Shown here piece after piece: positions 13,501-25,500 of a stretch of DNA of 64,000 nt. The stretch is from Apoderus coryli (lineage: Eukaryota > Arthropoda > Insecta > Coleoptera > Attelabidae). Within the stretch, counting starts at the first letter, position 1; the number at the start of each line of letters is the position of its first letter. The DNA is taken from assembly GCA_911728435.2 (NCBI GenBank), contig OU452210.1, positions 13,950,001 to 14,014,000 on the forward strand, read 5' to 3'. Both the position numbers and the translations under genes were made by a program. The notes below the pieces were generated by a model. It was not told where the DNA came from. It saw only the letters and a list, made by a program, of their open reading frames with translations, and searched no databases.

Positions 13501-16500
13501 AAATTTACCACATCCTCAAGTTGGCCACATGGGATTTCAGTGTATTGTGGTAATAGAAGGGGCAACAATGCTTGTGCCTGCTAGAGTGGATGCAAACAAG
13601 TTTATTGTTTGTGACAAAACCACTGTAAGTAACTGGAGGAAAAAAGAAGGTGAAATAATGCCTAATTATGGCATCTCACCGTTGAATTCAGTCCAATTGA
13701 CAATTATTCGAATTGGCTTAATAATTTTAAATTATTTCTTGTTCAATAAACCTAATAATTAATACTATGTATGGGGGTAGTCTGAAATATTATGCAAAAT
13801 CACAGTTTACATCTGTTATTGCTTCTTCATTTGACGAATTTTTACATCCAATTGTTCCTGAAAGTCTTCTACATTTCTGAAGAATGTTGATCAATAGAAC
13901 CCTCTTGGACTTTTTTTGAACAATTGCACCAGCTTCAACCCATTGTTTTAACTGGTCCCTTCACTCTGATCTATTATAGAGAATTTAGTTGGGAACTATC
14001 GAAACAAGCTTATTTCGCATAAGAGCATTATTGTCTTTAATTCTTCGAACTAATAAATTCATTGAAACAACATCAAGAATAATTTTCCAGAATTCGATTG
14101 AACTGACTCTAAATTCTTACAATTTCATAATTTTTAGGCCCTGAATATGCTCATATTGATGGACGAAAGGTTGGCGAATTCAATTTTTATTCCCAAAGGT
14201 CAAAAACTAAATCATCATAACTTTTTGCTCTATTTTTTCTTGTGAATAATTTTTTATTTCTTCAACAGAATATCTTTTAATTAATCAAGGAGAAAGTTCT
14301 TGAAATTAACTATTCTGGGACTTGGATTCCATCCCTTTTTCATCTCGAGTCTCACCACGTTGAGAGTTGTAATCGTGGTTTTAATTTATATTTAAACAAA
14401 ACTCATCAGTTAGGTTATCTATCCTTTGGGAATATCCTTCTTCTGCCATTACTCTTTCTTGAGTGAATTTTCTTCAAAAAATATATCCCGTTGCTATTGG
14501 TTAATTAAGATCTTTTCTGAACTGTTGCTGCAGATGAATAATGAGAAATTCCTCTTTTTGAACTTATTAGTAGATTCGGCTGCTAAATTATACAGACCTA
14601 TATTAGATGTACCTCCTGAGGGTTTTTTTTACTCGGAGAAGCTGGTTGCGTATGTGGTTAACATATGTTTTGGTATTATCCTCTAAAAAAATGCTTCCCC
14701 TTCAAAAGACAAAAGATTTCAGGAAACGAACTGTGGCCTGGAACATCAAAAGGCCTTATTGAACTTGCAATTATTTAAAATAGTTTTCGAGCCATTTTCA
14801 ACGAATCTGGTTGATTTATTATTATTTTTATTTTAGTATTCCTATGAAGCAAATGATGGCGAAAATGAGGCTAGTGTTAGAGTAGTGTGGAATCGAAACC
14901 ATCACATTGACGCGATTAATGTGATTTTATATAAATGCGAAATCCTAGGGTCTCATAGAGAACATGCTGATTGCTCTTTATGCGTCACTAGGAATTCCAA
15001 ATATCAGTGCACTTGGTGTGGTAATACTTGTCAGTATAGTGAAACATGTCAGCATACGCCGCATATTGAGTGTCCTAGGCCAAGAATCGATATGGTAACC
15101 GGAAACTTTTCACCTGATCCTCGTAGATGATTTATAATGTTTAATTTTTTGTAGATAAAGCCCCTTAGTGGTCCTATTGAGGGTGGTACACTAGTAACAA
15201 TAGAAGGTAGTAATTTAGGATTAAGAAAGGAAGATGTGCAAGGGAAGATACGGATTGGTGATGTGCCTTGTATTCTCGTTAACTACGAGGTCTCCGTTCG
15301 GATACAGTGTATAACTGGTCCATCGAATGCTGAGCAAACTGCTCCAATAATCGTGGGAAATGAAGCGGGATTTACAGAGTCGTCTGTGGAGTTTAGCTAC
15401 AAAGATATTCGATTAAGCAGTATATTTCCACCGTTAGGTCCGCAATCGGGTGGAACTATTTTAGCAATATCTGGAAAATATCTGAACATTGGATCTGAAA
15501 TCACTGCCTATTTGGACGAATACGTTTGTTCAGTTAATATCACTCAAGCTTCAAGTAGTAGATTAACATGTATTACATCAAAAGCACAAAGACCAGTCAA
15601 TATAGCCAAATTAACTTTAAGTATAGATGGTGCTAATCGTACGCTTGAAGGGAATCCATTTAATTACACTCAAGACCCAACTATAATGGAAATTAAACCA
15701 TTAAACAGTTTTGTATCTGGTGGTAAAATGATCATTGTACATGGAACCAACCTTGATAGTATTCAAAAACCAGAAATGGAAGTTTCTTCAATAAATGAAC
15801 CTAATGTGCCTATAAATAGAACTGTATGTACAGTTTTGAGTGCAACTCAGATGGAGTGTCCTAGTCCGCCAGTCAATAGACAGTTTTTGAGTTACAGTAC
15901 AAGGAACAGGAGATCCTTGAGGAAGCCAGCGGCTATTAAGGTAAGATGTCTGGTGCATGGTATACTTTTAAGTGTCTCGACTTTGGTTCTGCAAAGTACA
16001 TCAAGCAAATATATTTTTTTACCGATACATTTGTAGTTATTAAATTGGGCAATCTTTATGCATGAATTTTTTTGTAAATCTATACCACTATTTTTAAAAT
16101 ATATTGGGAAGGCCATAAAGCATACCGATAAGGCCGAAAGTCAGTTCTAGTTACGCCACGAGGAGCGTCTTTTTTTGCAACTCGTGTAACAGTGTCTTGA
16201 GGGTGCGTTTTTAATTCCTTGGAATGGTGGGAACATTGCCTCTGGTTGAACAGGAAGTGGCATGGGCTTTTTAAGCATAGTAGGGAATCACTCGAAGCTA
16301 CACTAGGCACTTGCTGAAGTTAGTGCGTTGAACGATCTCTTTCTTTTTTGGGCATCTGTAGTGATGATAAGGATCATGTACTGCTCCGGATTGCTACTGG
16401 AGACGAAACGTAAGTTCATCATTATGAACCAAAGTCCAAGCAAGGCTCCATGCGATGGCACCACCACCCAAGAAGTTTAAGATCACACAGTCAGCCAGAG

Positions 16501-19500
16501 AACTGCTGCCTTAACTTCTTTCTCGCGAGTAAATTTCTTCTTTTTTATCGCTGGAGAATTATCGAGCAGGAGCATGACACCTTTCGTCAAATTTCCTCCG
16601 CTTGCTTCTTTTAACATTGAATAGTATTCTCCAGTTATACAGGGCGGCCCATTAGTGTGTGGGGGCAGTTCACAAACGGGTAGCAGCCTAGCTCCAGTAG
16701 TTTTTGAAATATTTGTAAATAAGAGTTAATTTTGACATTCGAATTCCCTTCTATTCTCCGTTTTACTGGATTTCATTGACATCTGATTTGAAACTTTTCA
16801 GGGTGGTCACATTTTCTGAATTGTATTTTTTGGGAAAATGTTAAATGTAAATCTGCCTAAATTCGACAAGTCCCTTTAACATATTTTTTATTGATATTAT
16901 ATTTCATCTACTTAATGCTAACCGTTTTTTCATAAAAAATTATTAAAACAAAAGAAGTCAATTTTTTGTCATTTTATTTATTTTTTTTTTTGGTTCTACT
17001 TAAATACAAAAAAGTTAAATTACAGCTTTATTTTAATAATTCACAAATAGATGCTCTTAAAAATATAAAAAAGGTAATTTGAAAAAATAGTCCATTCTTA
17101 AGTGGAGTTGCGTATTTATATGATGAAATAAAAGTCTAATCTCCACAAAATAAATTTAATAGAAATCTTAACCATATCCAAACATGTTTCGGAACTTCAT
17201 ACTAGTTCCATCATCAGTGGTAATAATAAGAGAAACTTAAAATAGTGTTCTAGAAAATTTCCATTGAGGTCACCTTATGGAAAATGTTTTTGTTGTTTTT
17301 ATGATTCAATAATGATTTGATAATATAACAATGTTAATTTTTAAATCATAAAAACATTTTCCATAAGGTGACCTCAATGGAAATTTTCTGGAACACTATT
17401 TTAAGTTTCTCTTATTATTACCACTGATGATGAACTAGTATGAAGTTCCGAAACATGTTTGGATATGGTTAAGATTTCTATTAAATTTATTTTGTGGAGA
17501 TTAGACTTTTATTTCATCATATAAATACGCAACTCCACTTAAGAATGGACTATTTTTTCAAATTACCTTGTTTATATTTTTAAGAGCATCTATTTGTGAA
17601 TTATTAAAATAAAGCTGTAATTTAACTTTTTTGTATTTAAGTAGAACCAAAAAATAAATAAATAAAATGACAAAAAATTGACTTGAAAAAGATTTATATT
17701 AAATTTATTTTGTGGAGATTAGACTTTTATTTGATCATATAAATATAAAAAAGGTTTGAACAAATTTGTGAATTATTAAAATAAAGCTGTTATTTAACTT
17801 GAATACAAAAGTATCTAAAGAGAAAAAATAAAGAAAATGACTAAAAAATTGCGATTTTGGCATTTTTTTTAAGAATATTTTCTGAAAAAAAAAAACGGCT
17901 AGCATTAAACTCATGAAATATATTATCATTCAAAAGTAGAGGAAAGGCACTTCTCGGATTTAAGCAGATTTACATTTTCTTAAAAAAATACAGTTTAAAA
18001 CATGTGACCACCCTGAAAATTACATATCATCTGAAAATTTCTTGAAAAGTGAAATTTAGCCCTATATGCGAAATAATATAAAGACAACACTCGCCAAATA
18101 ACAGAATACAACATTATTTAATGAATTTCGATATATCGGGTAAAACTACAACCGGCTGAATTTGAGTGTGATATTAACACCTAGTACATGCTCAAATATC
18201 AAATCTAGGTAAACAAAAATATTGACAAATATTGGTGGTTTTGTCACAAAACACTGAGTTATAGATAATAAATTTACAGCTTTATTTGGTTTAAGCCCTA
18301 AAACAAATATAAACTAACATAACATGTTTAACTATATTTTTATGATATTTGCTTTTCGTTTACGGGTTTATTATTATTATTTTTTTTATTTGTATTATCA
18401 GATGAAAGAACCCAAATTAAATCTGAGAATTGGATTTGTAATGGATAACGTTCAGTCGGTTAGAAACCTGGAAAAACATTTTCCAAATCTAAGATCAACG
18501 ATAATGTATGTTGAGGATCCAAAATTTTTTAAATTCCCAAATGATATTAAGCTTTATAAAGGTGATACGTTAGTAATTGAAGGTGAAAACTTGAATTCAG
18601 CTAGCGATGAAGCTGATGTTGTTGTTACTATTGGTACTAAATTTTGTAATGTAACTAGCTTAGCCATGACCCAATTAGTATGCTCACCACCAGAGCAGCA
18701 ACCATTGGACACTGACGAAAATGGTATTAAGGTAAGAATTTGCTTGCGATTTTTTTTTTAATGGAACTACAGAAATGCGACTGTTACTTTCTTTCTTTGG
18801 TTTGAGAGGTTTATCTGCTGGAAGTATTCAAAATGTTCAACAACACCAGAAACGATCCAGCAGATTGTAGATAAATAATAATAAATTCACTTGTAAATGT
18901 AACTGTCTTCTATTCAATTCAAGCAACGTTTTGGAGCTAATCTGCTCCCTCTTCAGACTCTGTTTTTTGGTAAACAAGAGAAACAGAAAAGGAAATATAA
19001 TGGCCACAATTATACTTATTCCCAATACCGTTCTACTGTTACTGAGTCTGAAATACAGGCAAGAAGGGAACCAATTATTCAAAATAAATTGGTTGAGTAT
19101 AGAAACCTTTTATAATTTGTAGAAGAGGCCTCAAATTGAGTGTTTTGGATGGAATTTTATTATATAACTAAGAAGGGTTCTTTAAACAAATGATTTTATG
19201 AGGAAAATGTGACAGACTGCAGAGTGTGATGTTCCCCTTTTTCAACATTTGTGAGACTGGTTCGCATTTTCTGAATTACTTTAAAAACTTGATCACCAGA
19301 GCGTACAACACAGTGAAAACAATAGTTTATAGTTGGTGGAACGACGGTTCCTTTCAGGAATGTTTGTAGCAATAGTTTTTTGTTGATCGAGTTGCTTCAG
19401 AACGGTAAAACCAATATCTTTGAGCAGGACAATGAACGCGCCTGAGTACAAAGGTGAGAGAGCTGTAGACGGGTATTTTGCAGAGCTTCCGGATTCATAT

Positions 19501-22500
19501 TGTAATGATGGAATAGAATTATTAGGAGAACATTTTGAGGAAATAGAGAAGTAGCGCCACGAGCAAAATTTAGCACAATCAATAGCAGTATTAGCACCAG
19601 CAGATTAAATTGTTGTTTGAACTATTCAAAATCTGAGATTTCAGTAAAAAATATTTTTATATTAAATTCTCTTCGAATATACTCAGTAACGTTTAAAACA
19701 TCTGTATCTATTACAAAAAAGCTTTGTAATTTAATATAAGTATCTTAACTACAATCGAATTATTAGAACGTAAAATTGGTAAATTACACTTACGGTAATT
19801 TGCAACTTTAACTTTCCTCGAAGATAGAGAGAAAATCCCAAAACAGCAGTTCGTATATATTAATCAATTGACCACAACTTACTTTAAAAGCTTTTCTGTA
19901 GTTCCTTAAACTAACGTTGATTTGATTTAAAATTGTAATAAATTTTCAGACTGAATCAAATCTGCCATTAGTAGTTGTAAGAGTTGGTAGAAGTTTAAGA
20001 TTCCCAATAGGTTACTTAAAATATGATATATTCAAAGCATTTGCATTCCCACCAGAGGCAATCATAATGATTGCTGTTGGAATTATACTGTTTGTACTGT
20101 TCTTTGTTGGTGTTCTATTTGTTTATCGAAGAAAATCAACACAGGCTGAAAGAGAATATAAACGAATTCAAATTCAAATGGATACTTTAGAGAGTAATGT
20201 GAGGTCGGAGTGTAAATTAGGTAACGTCAATCATTATTTATTTATTATTTTAATTTATTAAATTCAGTGTTGTGAAAATAATAATTAATTTTACTTTCGG
20301 TAAAAATATCTACAGGATTATTCCAATTTACTACACAAAAATTAATAAACTAAGTTGGTCACAATTTTGAAAATAGTAGAAACATGAGCCACTTAAGTTT
20401 ATTCACAGTAAAAGTTGCTCTGTTCTGTCTTCTTAATGGTAACAAGGTTTTTAATCTTTTCTGCGTTTTATTTTCCGTTTCTTGTGTTTCAAAAACGAAA
20501 CTCACTTTTAGGCTATTTGATCTGGTGTATGTGCTAACCCTGAATAAATAAAATTAATTCCATACAGCAATAGCATAAATTATAAATATTTTACCTAGTT
20601 ATATTTTGTGATTTATAACTTTAATGTATTCCTTTAGCCAAAAACCGTTAACCATTATTTCCCTAGATGCGTATATCTTGTATTTACTTTTAATTTAAGT
20701 AATTATCCCTGCTCAAGAATATAATATCTTTGGGGTTGTTAAAATAAATAATACTTTACAAAATTCACAATGGCTTTTCTTGATTCCACTCTCCAACAGT
20801 CGGAATTCTGGCAAAAAAATTAAACCTCCGATTGTATCTCAATCTTCATCAGCAAGAATTGAAATCAGAAACAATATCTTTAAGAGATTGGATAAATTAA
20901 ATCACCCTGTAGGTATATTGTTTCTCCACAACACTGAATTTTATCGGTATCAAAATACAATTAATAATACATCAATGTGTTGATATTTTTTTGTAGCTTT
21001 TGCAGAACTTCAAACGGACATGACTGATCTCACAGCGGATTTGGAAAATTCCGGGATTCCAACTCTGGATCATACCAGTTATATAATGAAAGTATTTTTT
21101 CCTGGTGTTAGCGATCATCCAATATTGAACGCGCCAAAAGTAATAAAAAATATTATCTTTACTCGGCAATAGAAAAATAAATAAATTTGTTTCAGATACG
21201 AATAAATGGTCCCAGAACAAACTATGATGCCGCTATGTTACAGTTTGAGCAGTTAATTAATAATAAACATTTTCTTTTAACGTTTATTGAAATATTAGAA
21301 TCACAAAAGTCGTTTAATATTAGAAACAAGTAAGTTAACATTTTTGTGGTTGACTTTTATATAAAAAAAAATCTTATAAAATCAAATCAATGACTGAAGA
21401 CTTATGGTTTTACTGTTCTTTGTTCTCATAGACATAGAACTCCAATGCTTTTGACTCACCCTACTATTTTGTGTGATAATAAACGTTCGATGTTTTGGGT
21501 TGTTGTTTTTACATAAATATTCATTGGTTGATCATTTTTTTCCACCTTTTATATTTGGGCAAGGCTCAGAGATAAAAGCAAAGCAATTTATTGGTTTGAT
21601 AAAACGAATTAGGAGGTGTTACTTAGATATCTGTGTTTGATTTTTGATAAAATTAAACCAATGCAATGAAGGGACTAGGAATTATTTTATTATTGTGCTC
21701 TCAAAATTCGTCAGCCTATTTTTATGCATCCTTGGTTTTGTGTAATGAATTTCGTATTCGCTAAAGACACTTCAAGAATTTGACTAGGATTTACCTATAG
21801 AGGAAATACAGTTCTCATCGTCAACGGTCGCTGATATGAAGAACGGGGGAGGGTTATTTGGGTCGTATTGTAACCTGTGATAAAAAATGGGTCCATCAAC
21901 ACATTCCGGAAGGATGCAGTGAACGAAAACTTGACCGTCTGCGGGAAAAGTGGTTGGGACTCAAAAGGTGTTTATAGTAACGAAATATGAAGAAAACCTT
22001 TAGGGGGGGTGCTCTTCTTCTGCAATGCAACGCACTGCCAAATACAGAAGCTGTAAGTAGTGCTTGCTAAACCCACCCAATGACATTGGGAAACTCTTGG
22101 CTTACAAGTCCAGACTTTTTGAGGCAGCTACTTTCTTTCATCAGTGACGGGATTCAGAAGCTGCAATCTGATGGACTAGATGTATTATTAATGAAGAGAA
22201 CTATGTAGAAAAAAAGGTGTTTCATATAATAAATGTGTAAGTCCCTCGTAAAATGATAGTTCAAATGTTTCTCTGAAATTAAAACATTGCTGACAATAAT
22301 GTGTTCTTGTTAACAATACGAATTGGGAGCACGATTCGTATATCTTTTATAAAAAGTAAAACAAACTTAAATTAAAATTATAATAAGTGCTGTTTTCGTC
22401 GTAGAAGAAGAGTTTATTTCTGCAAAAAATCTGTCCTTTTTCTAGTTGTAATATATAACAGGAAAATATATCTTCAGGATAAAATATACGTATGTAGTTT

Positions 22501-25500
22501 CTGTTTACAGACAGGCGTACGTATTTTTTTGTTTTACTTTTGTATTTTTTAATTAAAGCTAATTACTAATAGTAGATATTTGGAAATACTAATTTTAACT
22601 GGATGTCTTGTTTGCTATTTCAGAGTAAATGTTGCCTCGTTGTTAATGGTAGTTTTAATGGGTAAAATGGAATACGCAACTGACATATTAAAAAGTTTGC
22701 TTTTACGTTTAATAGAAAAATCTGTAAATACAAAACATCCGCAGTTGATGTTGCGACGTACGGAGAGTGTTGTTGAAAAAATGCTTACAAATTGGATGGC
22801 ACTATGTATGTACTACTATTTAAAAGAATACGCTGGCTCCTCGTTGTTTTTACTTTTTAAAGCGATCAAGCATCAAATTGAAAAAGGTTTAGTGGATGCT
22901 ATAACGCATGATGCTCGATATTCATTATCCGAAGAAAGACTTCTTAGAGAAAATGTTGAACATAGTGTAGTGGTACGTGAAATTTAATCCTGTCTTAATT
23001 TACTTACTATCGATATTCTAATCAAATATTAATTTGTTTTAGACGCTTCATATAGTTCAAGATGATTTAGACGAGAAAATCCAGTGTAAAGTGTTAGATT
23101 GTGATACTATCAGTCAAGTTAAATCGAAGATTTTAGATGCACTTTTTAAAAATACACCATTTTCTCTGCGACCTTCAATTTACGAAGTTGATTTAGGTAA
23201 GTTGTAAGAGATTGATTTCAATTCACGTAAAACATGATCATGAGCAATTCTAGATTAAAATAGCCCGCATCTTTTAACATGTATGTTATTTGCTTCCAGA
23301 ATGGCGTCACGGTCGCGGTGGTCATCTAACTTTACAAGACGAAGATCTAACAACAAAAACAATAGGCGTATGGAAGAAGCTTAATACTTTAGCGCATTAT
23401 GGCGTTAAAGAAAGCGCGGTGATGTCTCTAATCTCGCGTCAAAATGACAGTTTCAATAACTGCAAACAACCCTGCCATAACTGCGTTACTGGAATGTATT
23501 TCAATCATTCACAGTCGCCTATTATTGCTACAAATGGCGATGTTGAATCTGCTACGAATCCTAGGATATATCATTTGGTGAAACCGGTAGATGATCATCA
23601 GTTTCCAAATAATAAATTGACTGAGCGAACTCATAAAGCTATTCCGGAAATATTTCTAACACGGCTTTTATCGACTAAAGGAACGATACAAAAGTTTGTG
23701 GATGATTTCTTTTTAACTATTTTAACTGTAAATGAAGCTTTACCACCTGCAGTAAAATGGTTGTTTGACTTACTTGATGAAGCAGCTAGAAAACATGGTA
23801 TACAAGATCCAGAGGTGGTACATGCATGGAAATCAAACAGTCTTCCTTTGAGATTTTGGGTTAATTTTATTAAAAATCCAGATTTTATTTTTGATATTAA
23901 TAAGACATCAACATTAGATTCATGTTTATCAGTTATAGCACAAACTTTTATGGATTCATGTTCAACAACTGAACACCGGCTTGGGAAGGATTCCCCATCA
24001 AACAAACTACTATTTGCTAAGGTAGCGAATCACTTTATATATTTATACTGCGATTGAATTTTTTATGTAGCAGGAAAAGTTACGGTATGTCTTGTTTTTT
24101 GTAGGATATACCGAGATATAGAGAAATGGTATCCGAATTTTACGCAAACGTAGCTCGATTACCTGTAATAACTGATCAGGAGATGGGGTCAGCGATGCAG
24201 CAACTATCAGCACAGCAAGCAGAAGAATTTGATACTGTGGCAGCTCTAAAAGAACTCTATATTTATGTGACGAAATATAGAGATCCGGTAAGAAACACAT
24301 TAATCAATTAGTGTATCGCTTTTTGTGTTTTCAAATAAAATATCTACCTCTCATGTTAAAAGGAGTAAAATTTGTAAAGTTGTTTTTTTGAAATAAAAAT
24401 TCAGGTTCAGGTGCGCCATGTAGGCATGCATGATATTACCGACCATCAATTAATTTTATGTGAACTCAAATTAGTGCACGTCAGGGCTGAATCTAAATAT
24501 ATTCAATATAGGGATTTTAGGCATGTAGATATGGTGCGCTTTCGCTCTGACTTGCAAAACTGCAATTGGTTTGAAGTTTTTAATGTTAATAGCATCGACG
24601 ATAAAGTTGACTTGTTGACGACAAATGTGTTGTCGCTCTTTGACTCTCATGCCCCTTTGCGTGTGGCTCGCGTTACTAAACCTAAGTCACCCTGGTTTAC
24701 TGATGTTCTGAGAATCATGAAACGTGAGCGAAATAAATTGTTTTCGAAGTACAAAAGAACTAGGGATCCGAGGGATTGGGGAGCATATAAAGAAATGCGC
24801 AACCTCTTTACTACGGCTGTAAGAGCAGAAAAAAAGGCATATATTGAATTTATAAATAGAACAAAAAAAAGTAGGGATGTATGGGTGGCTCTGGATCAAT
24901 TAAATGTTTACAAAAGTAAAAGAAAAACTATTAATGACTTACCTGAGAATCTTAAAGATGCGAATAAGATTAATGATTATTTCATAGATTCAGTTTTGAA
25001 TATGGCTCCCCCTGTTCAAGATGCAACTGCTGATTTTTATATGGACAATATCAGATGTGAAGCTACTTTTCACCTATCTTTTGTGACCGATGATGATGTT
25101 CTCTCGAGTATGGCTGAGTTGAGGTCTGGGGCTGCTGGTGCGGACGATCTCACGCTTGATATGGTTAAGATATGTCATCCCACAATTACACCCCTAATGA
25201 CACACATCTTCAATGAATGTATTAGTCAAAGTTACTTCCCTATTAAGTGGAAAAATGCCGTAGTATTACCAAGACCCAAGACAACTATTGTACAGGAAAT
25301 ATCAGATTTGCGACCGATTAGTTTATTACCAGTCTTCTCAAAAATATTCGAGAAAATTATTTACAAACAAGTGATTCGATATTTGAATGATAATAATCTT
25401 TTTTCCAATTTTCAGTCAGGATTTCGTAAGGGCCTGAGTACTGCTACTGCCTTACTAAGGGTACTGGATGACATAATAAAAGCTATGGATGGCGGAGACA

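Larger units (their letters stand above)
16799..18015. mobile_element. 1.2-kb inverted-repeat element bearing hammerhead-like motifs
   Basis: Outer ends read CAGGGTGGTCAC (16799) and, inverted, GTGACCACCCTG (to 18015). Similarity of the outer arms extends about 20 bp further out. Inside is a longer, nearly perfect palindrome, left arm 16957-17306 and right arm 17343-17685, with a loop of about 36 bp. A third degenerate piece of the arm follows at 17686-17860. Each inner arm carries one hammerhead-like core (17178-17220 on -, 17421-17463 on +). The inner palindrome resembles the element at 41667-42433: both share the motif block, a CTTTTATTT phrase and a final ATGGA(C/T)TATTTTT phrase. No protein is encoded. 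Confidence 0.85.

Noticed and set aside
20780..20983. Cassette exon between PlexA exons h and i
   Set aside because: CCAACAG and CCTGTAG|GTATAT look like splice sites, but joining in the required phase meets a stop, and PlexA is complete without it.
23631..24005. Minus-strand frame opposite PlexA exon m
   Set aside because: Shadow of a conserved exon.
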